Shown here: piece by piece, positions 1 through 9,708 of the stretch
Layout: each line of letters starts with the position of its first letter
Numbering within the stretch: the first letter of the stretch is position 1
DNA from: Acidobacteriota bacterium
GTDB lineage: Bacteria; Acidobacteriota; Blastocatellia; RBC074
Length of the DNA stretch: 15,737 bases
NCBI GenBank assembly: GCA_022614735.1
Contig: JAKEHZ010000159.1
Location: forward strand, 1 to 15,737
Reading direction: 5' to 3'
Translations under genes and position numbers: made by a program
The notes under the pieces: model-generated
What the model was told of the DNA's origin: nothing
Database searches by the model: none
Seen by the model: only the letters and a program-made list of their open reading frames with translations

Positions 1-969
1 GACGCATCCAGGCCTTACATCTTTCGCCCTTCAGTTGTCGTTCAACAGCTTTGTTCATACATTAAGCAGACGAGACTCGGCGAGATTGACCCCGGAAACG
101 CGTATGAGCTTTTCATATCGCCGGAAGGCACGCCGCTCATTCCGAGGACGCATTACGATCAGATCATCGAGCACCTCCTGGTCAAACAGTTCTTCGTCGC
201 CGTACAGGAGAACGTATTGAAGCCCGGCCCCGCGTGGCAGGAACTTTTCGAGCAGCGCGCGATCTACACCAACCTCCTCGATCCCAGGCGCAGCACCGTC
301 GAGGTCGTTGCCGAAGAGACTGGCCGCAAAATGGGCGAGATCGATCGCACTGTTCTACCGGGAGTAGATTTCCTGTTCGGCGGAGAGGCGCGCCAGGCCA
401 CGCGGATGGTCGGGCGAAAGCTGATAGTACGCACGCCGGACACAGAAACAGCGGCCCAGGCCCCCCGCCTGTTCACCCCCTGGAGGCCTTTATCACCCGC
501 CCTGACGCAGGCAGTCGCTGACGAACTCGGCGTCCCGCGCGCCTCTGACCCATCGCATCTGGCGATGGTTATCGAGAGCGACGATGAAGATGAAAGCGCC
601 CTTCCCGGGGCGCCAATGACCTGGCTCTTTCATTGCGGGGGCGACGCCTATGGCCTGATCCTCGGCGATCTGCTCGAAAGCCTTTATCGCGTCCGCGTGG
701 AGGATTGCAACAATATTTACGTGGTCATGAAAGGCACAATTCCGACGCAGTTTTTTGTATTCACGATTGAGCAGGTGCGCGCGCGATTGCGCCAGCGCTG
801 GAGGCAGATGGAGAGCTGGTACAATCTGGGACGCTTTCAAAACGCGCTTCCGCTGGATGTACGCAGGGCCAGTGTCATCGAGTCGTTCGACGTGGCCGGA
901 TTTATGCGCGCTTTCAACGGTCGCAGAGTGACGGTTGGGGAGAATTCGAAACAAACGAAAGAAGAGTAG
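1..969 (+). CDS. C-terminal part of a putative Lhr-like DEAD/DEAH-box helicase (5' end outside window)
   Basis: The frame is open from base 1 to a TAG at 967-969, giving 322 residues, and has no ATG, GTG or TTG before the TTG at 217, so the true start lies upstream of the window. No helicase ATPase motifs are present in this part. The pattern fits the C-terminal core of Lhr-family helicases: a helical segment with VVVQQLCSYIKQ and a winged-helix-like stretch ending IIEHLLVKQFF, then a beta-rich region with VEVVAEETGRKMGEID and GVDFLFGGEARQ, then PWRPLSPALTQAVADELG, and a final alpha/beta region with FHCGGDAYGLILGDLLESLY. Lhr-type enzymes are 3'-5' DNA translocases linked to repair, which would suit the recF and gyrB neighbours. 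The coding call is firm. The family call comes from remembered pattern, not a search, and a lineage-specific hypothetical protein is the alternative. A hairpin with a T-tract follows the stop. Confidence 0.6.
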   Translation, partial: DASRPYIFRPSVVVQQLCSYIKQTRLGEIDPGNAYELFISPEGTPLIPRTHYDQIIEHLLVKQFFVAVQENVLKPGPAWQELFEQRAIYTNLLDPRRSTVEVVAEETGRKMGEIDRTVLPGVDFLFGGEARQATRMVGRKLIVRTPDTETAAQAPRLFTPWRPLSPALTQAVADELGVPRASDPSHLAMVIESDDEDESALPGAPMTWLFHCGGDAYGLILGDLLESLYRVRVEDCNNIYVVMKGTIPTQFFVFTIEQVRARLRQRWRQMESWYNLGRFQNALPLDVRRASVIESFDVAGFMRAFNGRRVTVGENSKQTKEE

Positions 970-972
970 GGA

Positions 973-1091
973 CTGGAGGCTGGGGGCTGGGGGCTGGGTG
1001 TGATGGCGTCATCAACTCTTATCACTTACTCACCCTTTCAACCGTACACCCCAGCCTCCAGCCTCCAGCCCCCAGCCTCCAGCCTCCTTTT
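973..1091 (+). terminator. Heptamer-built inverted repeat with T-tract, likely terminator of the upstream gene
   Basis: Four CTGGRGG-type heptamers at 973-1000 (CTGGAGG, CTGGGGG twice, CTGGGTG) face five complementary CCAGCCT/CCAGCCC heptamers at 1051-1085, with about 50 bases between. The transcript could fold into a very GC-rich stem, and TTTTT at 1087-1091 follows it directly, as in an intrinsic terminator. The G-rich arm has three runs of three or more G plus GG runs, so an imperfect quadruplex is possible. It starts four bases after the stop codon of the upstream gene. Confidence 0.55.
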
Positions 1092-1124
1092 TGAGCTGTT
1101 TGTAAGTGTTGAGCAGTAAGCGTT

Positions 1125-1136
1125 TTTAGCGCTAAA
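1125..1136. promoter_or_regulatory. 12-bp perfect palindrome upstream of recF
   Basis: TTTAGCGCTAAA is a perfect palindrome lying about 30 bases upstream of the putative recF -10 element, just before the expected -35 position. A site there could bind a dimeric regulator. It does not match a regulator box that I can name, and 12-bp palindromes can occur by chance. Confidence 0.25.
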
Positions 1137-1162
1137 TATTTGCAGCCAAAGTGATTATCCTG

Positions 1163-1171
1163 TGTTAAAAT
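1163..1171 (+). promoter_or_regulatory. Extended -10 element of recF, possibly leaderless
   Basis: TGTTAAAAT fits an extended -10 (TGn followed by TAAAAT). No good -35 is seen 17 bases upstream, which extended -10 promoters tolerate. The hexamer ends at 1171 and the recF ATG is at 1178, so transcription would start at or very near the start codon. The absence of a Shine-Dalgarno sequence before this ATG agrees with a leaderless transcript. Confidence 0.45.
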
Positions 1172-1177
1172 ATCTCC

Positions 1178-2320
1178 ATGTACCTCCACCGCATCGACGT
1201 GACTGACTTCCGCAACCTCACTGGCGAAGTCGAGTTTTCTTCGGGCCTCAATGTCATTTATGGTGCGAATGCACAGGGTAAGAGCAATTGGATCGAAGCC
1301 ATCTATCTGCTCGCCACAACCAAATCTTTCCGCACCGCACATCCGCGCGAAGTAATAAACCACGGCGCAAAAGAAGCCATCCTGCGCGGCACGGTTGTGC
1401 GCGGGAATCTGACCAAAGACCTGCAATTACTCATCACCGAAACGACAAAGCAAACTTTCGTTAACGGCAAGCGTGATGTCGTCACTCGGTATCTCGGCAA
1501 TCTCGATGCGATTGCATTTAACGCCGATGAGATTGAGGTGGTGCGCGGCGCCCCGGAAGCCAGAAGAAGGTTTCTAGATCGTGGTGTTTTCGGGATCTTA
1601 CCTTCATATCTTGGCACACTTGCGGAATATAACCGCGTGCTGAAGCAGAAAAACGCTCTGCTGCGTGAGGCCTCGGATGCGGATGATCCGGCAAAGTATT
1701 TCGATCTGATTCAACCCTGGAACGATCAACTGATTGAGCTCGGCAAGGAGATTCATACTGCAAGGACGAATTACGTTGAGCGATTGCGCGCAAACCTCAA
1801 GCCTCAGCTGTTTCAAACCGAAGAGATCACGATTCGCTACAGGTCTTCGCTCGAAGGGAGAGGCGATCTGGATGGTTACGCCGACCTCTTGCGAGAGCGT
1901 CTAAATCTCAGGATAAAGAACGAGATTGCGGTTGGGTATTCGCTTGTCGGCCCGCACCGGGATGACCTGGAAATCCGCTTTGATGGTTATGAAATAGCCC
2001 GTTTCGGGAGTTCGGGTCAGCAGCGCAGCGCCCTGCTGATTCTTGATCTGGCGCAGATGAGCGTGTACCATGGGAGCTTTGAGGAATACCCGATCTTCTT
2101 GATAGATGACCTTGATGCCGAACTGGACCGCTCGCGGATTGAGATTCTGCTCACCTACCTCGAAGGCAAGGCGCAGACCATCATCTCGACCTCCAAACGT
2201 TCAATTGCCGACCGCTATCGTCATCGCGCTTCGACATTTTTAGTGCAGTCCGGACGTGTAATCGAAGATCAAATTTTGTCCAATGACGAGTCTTTGGAGG
2301 TAAAAGAAGGAGTTGTGTAG
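1178..2320 (+). CDS. recF: DNA replication and repair protein RecF
   Basis: This 380-residue SMC-like ATPase loads RecA at single-strand gaps together with RecO and RecR, at stalled forks and in recombinational repair. Motifs visible: Walker A GANAQGKS at residues 29-36 (the usual family form is GxNGQGKT), the RecF-type LVGPHRDDLEIRF, an ABC signature SSGQQRS near residue 278, and Walker B IFLIDDLDAELD near 306-318 followed by the TIISTS strand. Length is normal for the family (about 360-380). The ATG at 1178 places MYLHRIDVTDFRNL at the N-terminus, as expected of RecF, and no Shine-Dalgarno is present. gyrB follows 120 bases later, as in the widespread recF-gyrB order, but dnaN is not directly upstream. 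The spacer to gyrB carries a heptamer array, so co-transcription is possible but not shown. Confidence 0.95.
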   Translation: MYLHRIDVTDFRNLTGEVEFSSGLNVIYGANAQGKSNWIEAIYLLATTKSFRTAHPREVINHGAKEAILRGTVVRGNLTKDLQLLITETTKQTFVNGKRDVVTRYLGNLDAIAFNADEIEVVRGAPEARRRFLDRGVFGILPSYLGTLAEYNRVLKQKNALLREASDADDPAKYFDLIQPWNDQLIELGKEIHTARTNYVERLRANLKPQLFQTEEITIRYRSSLEGRGDLDGYADLLRERLNLRIKNEIAVGYSLVGPHRDDLEIRFDGYEIARFGSSGQQRSALLILDLAQMSVYHGSFEEYPIFLIDDLDAELDRSRIEILLTYLEGKAQTIISTSKRSIADRYRHRASTFLVQSGRVIEDQILSNDESLEVKEGVV

Positions 2321-2331
2321 CCATCTGAAAG

Positions 2332-4942
<2,611 letters not shown>

Positions 4943-4947
4943 GTATA

Positions 4948-5040
4948 GTCTTCAAGAAAAAGAAAAACCGCCAGGAGGCCAAGGGCGCCAAGGGTTTCCG
5001 CCTTTCTTGGCCTCCTGGCGGTTTTTCTTTTCTTGAAGAC
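4948..5040. terminator. Bidirectional terminator: 36-base-arm inverted repeat between convergent genes
   Basis: The arms 4948-4983 and 5006-5040 are complementary apart from one bulged A, with a 22-base loop. The GC-rich core starts CCGCCAGGAGGCCAAG, and outside it each strand ends in a T-rich tract (GGTTTTTCTTTTCTTG on plus, GGTTTTTCTTTTTCTTG on minus). It sits between gyrB (plus) and the 86-residue gene (minus), where a two-way intrinsic terminator is expected. The left half contains repeated GCCAAGG-type units (GCCAGGAG, GCCAAGGGC, GCCAAGGGT), the same short-unit style as the other spacer repeats. Confidence 0.8.
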
Positions 5041-5068
5041 TTATAGCATCTAACCCTAGATTCAAACG

Positions 5069-5329
5069 CTATGACTCGGAATTTCCATCCACTGTCTTAT
5101 GTCGTGTCTTTGGCCGCGGCGGGTCGGGCATTGGGATGAAGCGCTCTTCAGTCATCACCCAATTCGTCAAAGATTTGAGCGCTGTTCGTAATACTTCCTC
5201 CGGCGCTTCAACCAGAAGCATACGAGATGTCTCATCGAATATGGTCGTTTCCGGCAATGAACGGATCATCTCGACATCCTCTTTTGGCTTAGCTCCCTGA
5301 CCGCGATATCTCAGGATGTATCTGTTCAT
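5069..5329 (-). CDS. Small protein with I9 propeptide-like pattern, partner of the S8 peptidase
   Basis: An 86-residue protein with no signal peptide or membrane segment. The order of predicted elements is strand (NRYILRYRG, 2-10), helix (KEDVEMIRSLP, 16-26), strand (TTIFDETSRMLLVEAP, 28-43), helix (EEVLRTALKSLT, 44-55), strand (NWVMTEERFIPMP, 56-68), then a proline-rich charged tail. This alternation, and the final strand ending in charged and hydrophobic residues, resemble the subtilisin propeptide/inhibitor I9 fold, which chaperones and inhibits S8 enzymes. Its ATG lies five bases after the TAG of the S8 peptidase, with only a weak AGGGG before it, so translational coupling is likely. Inference: a separately encoded inhibitor or chaperone of the neighbouring protease. 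The sequence similarity is weak, so an unrelated small protein remains possible. Confidence 0.6.
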   Translation of the reverse strand: MNRYILRYRGQGAKPKEDVEMIRSLPETTIFDETSRMLLVEAPEEVLRTALKSLTNWVMTEERFIPMPDPPRPKTRHKTVDGNSES

Positions 5330-5334
5330 AGCCC

Positions 5335-6906
5335 CTAGCTTACCAGAACCATCCCCCTTCCTTCAAAGATCGGTCCGAAGCCGAACGATTTGGCAGCCTG
5401 TAGAATGACTTGCGCCATTGCGTCAGAACGCGCCTGATTGCGGCCCATTGACAGTATCGAAGCATGCTGTGTCGAAGCCAGCAGACGCGCTGCAACCCCT
5501 GTCATTGCGGGACATGCCATCGAGGTTCCACCGAGTACTGCGTAACCATCAGGGAAGGTCGAAATGATGCCAACTCCCGGACCCGTCAAATCGATTTCAG
5601 GGCCGATATTGGAAAATGACGCGATGAAATTCTTTTTGTCGGGTTTGCCGAACGGCGCAGCGACATCACCGCTGTCGGACGAATCCGCAGGAAAAGTCTC
5701 TTTACGCCCCATCGCCGAGACTGCGATCGCAAGCGAATCGGCCGCCGGAAAACCGACAGCGCTGCGGTCATCATTGCCCGCAGCGGCCAGCACGACGACA
5801 CCTTGAGCGCGCGCTTCAGCGATCGCTTCAGAAGTAGCTTCATCCGGATCGGGGCCACTCAAGCTCATATTGATCAGATCACAGCCATCTGCGACTGCCC
5901 GGTCTATCGCTTTTGCTATGGCGAAATTGGAGGCTCCATGCTTGTTCTTTCCGAATACGCGATAGCTTCGCAACGTGACGCCAGGCGCAATACCTCGCAC
6001 TCCGGCCGGCGCCAGTCCACGAGCAGCGATGATGCCGGCGACATGTGTGCCATGCCCATCACCGTTGTCGCCGAATTCGTTTTCGGGCTCACCTAAAACC
6101 GCATTGAATCCGCCGTCAATCACCAGATCGAGATGCGGGGCAATGCCGGTGTCGATCACTCCGACCTTTACTGAAGCTCCGGCTCCATCGCGCGCATCAC
6201 CGTAAAAGAACCTTTTCGCATCCGTGAAATTCAGATCGATCGGCCTCAAGCTGAATTCCTTCCCGGAAGTCACAGTTATGTTCTTCTTGAGCAAACCCCA
6301 GAAACTCATGCGCGGAAAAACATAGAGCCGCTGCAGTTTTTTACTCGAACCTCCCAGCGAGAGACGGACTTCTCCATTTTTGTTAGTCGTGCCGTCTGCG
6401 CCTTCTCTGTTTTTGAAATCGGTAAAAGCGACGACATCGGCTCCGGCGATGGGCTTACCGTCGGCGCGCGAAACAATCTTGAGTGTGATCTTGACGCTAA
6501 CACCGGAAGCCCGGCCGGGTTTGACAGGCAATTCGATAGGCGGGCGTGGCGCAAGAGCCGGAGTGAAAAAAACTACCGGCACGATACGCATCCCCGGCTG
6601 TTCAGCACGTAAATCGGAGATGTTTTCGGGCGCTATTTCGATGAGTTTTGCGCCGTCTTCATGGATCGAGTCGAGGACGCGCATCTTAACCCCTCGGCTT
6701 TCAGCTTTTTTTTCGCCACGACCTTTCGCGCCAGCGCCTGGTCCACCCACGACTCCCAAAGTAGAAACACGTCGCGCCGAGTTTCCTACCGCGGAGTCGA
6801 GCGAGATCAGGAACGAGGTTAGCTGTGGATTTGATGGCACAGAGCTGGTTGTCATTCCGCGCGGTGGGAGCAGAATGAATTGTTGAGGTTCGGAATTTGT
6901 TGGCAT
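5335..6906 (-). CDS. S8 family (subtilisin-like) serine peptidase
   Basis: This 523-residue serine endopeptidase has a complete subtilase triad: D252 in VGVIDTGIAPHLD, H285 in NGDGHGTHVAGIIA, S462 in GGTSMACPAMTGVAA, with oxyanion N378 in VVLAAAGND. There is no signal peptide or hydrophobic N-terminal helix, so it looks cytoplasmic or non-classically exported. Before the catalytic domain lie a FILLPPRG strand motif (10-17), a Gly/Lys linker (51-72), a segment at about 75-113 (RVLDSIHEDGAKLIEIAPE onward) resembling a short I9-type prodomain, and a beta-rich region at about 135-220 (SVKITLKIVSRADGKPIAGA) like a transthyretin/carboxypeptidase-regulatory or Ig-like domain. The start has a clear AAAGGAGA nine bases upstream. 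It reads toward, and is probably coupled with, the 86-residue gene. A 58-base-arm inverted repeat abuts its ribosome site. The substrate is unknown. Confidence 0.92.
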   Translation of the reverse strand: MPTNSEPQQFILLPPRGMTTSSVPSNPQLTSFLISLDSAVGNSARRVSTLGVVGGPGAGAKGRGEKKAESRGVKMRVLDSIHEDGAKLIEIAPENISDLRAEQPGMRIVPVVFFTPALAPRPPIELPVKPGRASGVSVKITLKIVSRADGKPIAGADVVAFTDFKNREGADGTTNKNGEVRLSLGGSSKKLQRLYVFPRMSFWGLLKKNITVTSGKEFSLRPIDLNFTDAKRFFYGDARDGAGASVKVGVIDTGIAPHLDLVIDGGFNAVLGEPENEFGDNGDGHGTHVAGIIAARGLAPAGVRGIAPGVTLRSYRVFGKNKHGASNFAIAKAIDRAVADGCDLINMSLSGPDPDEATSEAIAEARAQGVVVLAAAGNDDRSAVGFPAADSLAIAVSAMGRKETFPADSSDSGDVAAPFGKPDKKNFIASFSNIGPEIDLTGPGVGIISTFPDGYAVLGGTSMACPAMTGVAARLLASTQHASILSMGRNQARSDAMAQVILQAAKSFGFGPIFEGRGMVLVS

Positions 6907-6915
6907 GAATTTTCG

Positions 6916-6923
6916 TCTCCTTT
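6916..6923 (-). promoter_or_regulatory. Shine-Dalgarno of the S8 peptidase
   Basis: On the minus strand AAAGGAGA lies nine bases before the ATG at 6904-6906, which fixes the start. The end of the large inverted repeat (6924) is directly adjacent, so folding of that repeat could affect access of ribosomes. Confidence 0.75.
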
Positions 6924-7051
6924 AAACGAAAAGAGAAAACGGGTCAACAAGAAAGGGCGGAAATAACGGGACAAACGGAAATTCTCCAGGATTTTTCCGT
7001 TTGTTCCGTTATTTCCGCCCTTTCTTGTTGACCCGTTTTCTCTTTTCGTTT
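6924..7051. repeat. Near-perfect inverted repeat, 58-base arms
   Basis: Arms 6924-6981 and 6994-7051 match as reverse complements at 57 of 58 positions; the exception is a transition that would give a G-U pair in RNA. The loop is 12 bases. It occupies the spacer between the spoVR stop and the S8 peptidase start, both on the minus strand. The inner motif on plus, TTTGTTCCGTTATTTCCGCC at 7000-7019, recurs outside the hairpin at 7049-7068 with two changes, so there are three related copies (two direct, one inverted). It could terminate spoVR transcription or form a 5' leader structure for the peptidase. No target-site duplication or transposase is visible. Confidence 0.9.
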
Positions 7052-7097
7052 GTTTCGTTATTTTCGCCAATTCTGGTTGCTTCGTATTCTTTCTTCA

Positions 7098-8510
7098 TTA
7101 ACTCTCGGTGTGTTCTTCTCCATCGTAGTGCCAGATAGCCGGTTCATCCTCAACCCTGGTCTCGATATGGACAGTACGGCCCCAGAGTTTGTGCACGTAT
7201 TCAAGCACCTTGCGCGCATATCTCTGATCGAGCTCTGCGCCCTCGTAACGGTGATGAAGGTAAAGCTCGCGGTTACCATCGTAATCACCGTCAATAACCT
7301 CGATATAGGGGAAGCCGAAGTTGGTCATATTGGCGACCAATTGATCTCGTACGCGTTCCCATCGCTTCTCGGTTACAGTCCATTCCTCTTCATCGATCAG
7401 CTCGTAAACGAAGAGATCGAGCTCTTCGCACAATTCCTCGGTCAGGTAATTGCGGAGGAACGATACGTCATTATCGAGCTCGCGCACCTCCATTATCTTC
7501 GCCCAACCCTCGCCGGGTTTTCGCCCGAACTTCTCTTGCTCTTCTTTTGTCGGGTTGTCCCAGCGACGCTCGATGTCTTCGAGGATTTTATAACCGAGGT
7601 AGTAAGGATTGAGTTGATTGCGATGCGGTGAAACTACACCGGCATGCAACTCGGCGAACTCCAGATGCTCATGATCCGGCAGATCGAGCTCTCGCATGAT
7701 TCTCGCATGGAGCAGTGAGGCAAATCCTTCATTCATTATCTTGGTCTGCATCTGCGGCACGAAGTAAAGCATCTCGTCGTGAATCATGCTCATAATGTCG
7801 CGTTGCCAGGGTTGCAGGACCGGGGAGTTTTGCATAATGAACCAGACCAGGTCCTTCTCAGGCTCCCTCTTCCGATCCTGCAGTTTTGCAGCTTCGGCCT
7901 TTTCAATCGCTTCGCGCTCCTGTGGTGACATCAAATCATCGTAAGGTCTGGCATTCGCTCTCCTCGACTCTTTTTCATCCTTTTCATCATCAATCCGGCG
8001 TTTCTTGATGAAAAAGTTCGGGTCGATATGCTCTTCGATTGAGAGCACCGAATCGAGAAAGTCTTCAACTACTTTTCGACCGTACTTGAACTCGTACTCG
8101 TTGATGCGGCGCGCGTGCGATGCCGCATCGTCAACCATTCGGCGATTGGTCTGCGAGAAATAGACGTTGTGTTTGAAGAAGTCTACGTGGCCCAGCACGT
8201 GCGCGATGACGAGCTTGTTTTGCAAGAGGGAGTTGGTTTCCAGTAAAAAGGCGTAAGCAGGATTTGAGTTGATCACAACCTCGTAGATCTTAGAGAGGCC
8301 GAAGTCATACATCGTCTTCATCTTGTAATAAGCCTTGCCGAACGTCCAATGTGAATAACGCCCGGGCAGAGCATACGAGCCGACTTCGTACATAACAGTT
8401 GCCGGCACGATTTCAAACCGTGTTGGAAAAGGGTCGAGGCCGAACTTACTGGTCGCAATCTCCCAGATCCTGTCCAGCGCTCTTTCGAGTTCTTTTACTT
8501 CTTTGTCCAT
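7098..8510 (-). CDS. spoVR: SpoVR family protein
   Basis: A 470-residue member of the SpoVR/YcgB family, close in length to the Bacillus protein (about 468). Family signatures are present in order: [18 protein letters not shown] and [19 protein letters not shown] near 35-70, [20 protein letters not shown], the [15 protein letters not shown] block, [19 protein letters not shown] near 260, and FAELHAGVV...[14 protein letters not shown]. The Bacillus protein affects the spore cortex; in non-sporulating bacteria the family is usually found with the kinase PrkA and the VWA protein YeaH/YhbH in a stress-linked module of unclear biochemistry. Neither partner is in this window. The ATG at 8510 has GGGAG just two bases before it, a short spacing. 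An extended -10 lies about 45 bases upstream. It is divergent from the SEC-C gene and upstream of the S8 peptidase. Confidence 0.95.
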   Translation of the reverse strand: MDKEVKELERALDRIWEIATSKFGLDPFPTRFEIVPATVMYEVGSYALPGRYSHWTFGKAYYKMKTMYDFGLSKIYEVVINSNPAYAFLLETNSLLQNKLVIAHVLGHVDFFKHNVYFSQTNRRMVDDAASHARRINEYEFKYGRKVVEDFLDSVLSIEEHIDPNFFIKKRRIDDEKDEKESRRANARPYDDLMSPQEREAIEKAEAAKLQDRKREPEKDLVWFIMQNSPVLQPWQRDIMSMIHDEMLYFVPQMQTKIMNEGFASLLHARIMRELDLPDHEHLEFAELHAGVVSPHRNQLNPYYLGYKILEDIERRWDNPTKEEQEKFGRKPGEGWAKIMEVRELDNDVSFLRNYLTEELCEELDLFVYELIDEEEWTVTEKRWERVRDQLVANMTNFGFPYIEVIDGDYDGNRELYLHHRYEGAELDQRYARKVLEYVHKLWGRTVHIETRVEDEPAIWHYDGEEHTES

Positions 8511-8554
8511 AACTCCCTCAAACTTTCCGACGTCTTTTGCAGGCGTCTAATACA

Positions 8555-8563
8555 AATATAACA
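8555..8563 (-). promoter_or_regulatory. Extended -10 element of spoVR in the divergent spacer
   Basis: On the minus strand TGTTATATT (TGn plus TATATT) occurs about 45 bases before the spoVR ATG, implying a leader of roughly 37 bases. No convincing -35 is visible. The 72-base spacer 8511-8582 must also hold any promoter of the plus-strand SEC-C gene, so the two may share control. Confidence 0.4.
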
Positions 8564-8582
8564 CACCCATTGAAGACGAGCG

Positions 8583-9551
8583 ATGACTCGACTTTTACGG
8601 GAGGCGGTGAGATTATCCATGATGATGTTCGACTACCCGAGGATGACAACTAAAGAGTTGATCGATCTGCTGTTCAACGAAGAAGACCGCGTAACGCGGC
8701 AACACATCGACGAGCTTGTGGGTCGAGGAGAAGAAGCTGCGGCGCCTTTACGCGAGATTTTGAAGAATGAGGATAACTGGTATGAAGGTCAGAATAGTGA
8801 TTACTGGATATTGGTTCACGCGATAGTCATCCTCAGCGCGATGCGCGATGATCGTGCCTTTCCTATTCTAATCGAAATGGTTCCGCACGCATTCTTCTCA
8901 AATCACGACGATGTAGTTGAGGTTTTGCCCGCATCATTGGCACAGTTTGGTGAAGAAGCGATTGAGCCGTATATGAAATTCATCAGTGAGCATCGCGGGG
9001 CCTTCCACGACAATCCGGACTATTCATTCTGCCGGGAGGTCTTCTCAGCAGCGCTGACTCGTATCGGTCTCGAACACGAAACCAGACGTGCTCAAGTGAC
9101 TGATTTCATCTGCGGAAAATTCACAGATCCTCAGGAAGACGACGTTGACTTTCTCTCTTACAGCGCCGGTCATCCTGTTGCGCTCGATAGAGAGCGGGGG
9201 ATGAATGCGTTGCTCGCAGCTTCTGAGCGCGGCCGTATCAGCAAGGAGGCGACGGGAAAATTTAAAGACTTCGTCAAATCGCTCGACTATCCGAATGCGA
9301 GAGCCTACGGAGATCTGAGGTCCGACCTTTTCGAATTCTATCGTCCCGAAGAGATCAGAGAGAGACAACGTGAGAGAGCAGAAATGAGAGAAGAGAAGCT
9401 CTATTGGGGCGTCGGCGACAGGTCCGTGCCTGCTGGCTACGCTACCACTTTGGAGGGTAATATCGTCCGCGCAGAGAGAGTCGGCCGCAACGATCCGTGT
9501 CCATGTGGATCAGGCAAGAAATATAAAAAATGCTGTGGCGTGGCTAATTGA
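8583..9551 (+). CDS. HEAT-like/DUF1186-like protein with C-terminal SEC-C zinc motif
   Basis: A 322-residue soluble protein. The last residues carry a textbook SEC-C motif, [20 protein letters not shown] at 300-319, with C306, C308, C317 and C318 as zinc ligands. In SecA this motif binds SecB and ribosomes; elsewhere it is a common add-on to proteins of unknown role. Residues 20-230 are mostly helical, with repeat-like pieces ([64 protein letters not shown]) like a HEAT/DUF1186 solenoid, suggesting protein binding. The start is uncertain: ATG 8583 has no Shine-Dalgarno; ATG 8619, 8622 or 8625 with GGTGA upstream would give [15 protein letters not shown]. It is divergent from spoVR with a 72-base spacer. 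The function is not known, and the DUF1186 assignment is from pattern memory. Confidence 0.85.
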   Translation: MTRLLREAVRLSMMMFDYPRMTTKELIDLLFNEEDRVTRQHIDELVGRGEEAAAPLREILKNEDNWYEGQNSDYWILVHAIVILSAMRDDRAFPILIEMVPHAFFSNHDDVVEVLPASLAQFGEEAIEPYMKFISEHRGAFHDNPDYSFCREVFSAALTRIGLEHETRRAQVTDFICGKFTDPQEDDVDFLSYSAGHPVALDRERGMNALLAASERGRISKEATGKFKDFVKSLDYPNARAYGDLRSDLFEFYRPEEIRERQRERAEMREEKLYWGVGDRSVPAGYATTLEGNIVRAERVGRNDPCPCGSGKKYKKCCGVAN

Positions 9552-9696
9552 TCGTTAATATGACATACTTTTTTATGCTTATCACCCGAAGCATCCGAAT
9601 CCCCCTGCCGCTAACTCATCGTTCCTCATCGGTCTTCCCTGAGTGACAGCTTGTTGTTCGAGTTAATGCGCTTATGAGCCAGGAAACCCAAAGATT

Positions 9697-9703
9697 GGAG
9701 GAG
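9697..9703 (+). promoter_or_regulatory. Shine-Dalgarno deciding the OmpA-family start
   Basis: GGAGGAG lies five bases before ATG 9709 and overlaps a possible GTG at 9703. The spacing selects ATG 9709, which also gives a cleaner signal peptide (MKRVEFLML). Confidence 0.75.
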
Positions 9704-9708
9704 TGGAT

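Noticed and set aside
217..969. A complete gene starting at TTG 217
   Set aside because: The same frame is open back to base 1 with protein-like sequence matching the downstream pattern, so this is an internal codon of a gene entering from outside the window.
1150..1165. Replication origin with a DnaA box (TTATCCTGT) near recF
   Set aside because: It is a single poor match to TTATNCACA; no cluster of boxes or AT-rich unwinding region is visible.
6380..6886. Plus-strand reading frame of 168 codons opposite the S8 peptidase
   Set aside because: It is Pro/Ser/Arg-rich in the way of shadow frames and overlaps a gene with an intact triad and a good ribosome site.
6924..7051. Miniature transposable element (MITE)
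   Set aside because: The element is nearly all inverted repeat with a 12-base loop, and no target-site duplication or similar copy elsewhere in the window was found. It cannot be excluded without a genome-wide search.
7050..7631. Plus-strand reading frame of 193 codons opposite spoVR
   Set aside because: It lies over clear SpoVR signature sequence and starts in the inverted-repeat flank. No independent support was seen.
9552..9696. Promoter or terminator in the spacer before the OmpA-family gene
   Set aside because: No -35/-10 pair with acceptable spacing and no convincing hairpin could be seen; this is the one larger spacer without an evident repeat.
9703..9708. GTG start for the OmpA-family gene
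   Set aside because: The GTG overlaps the Shine-Dalgarno GGAGGAG; ATG 9709 has proper spacing and a standard signal peptide start.
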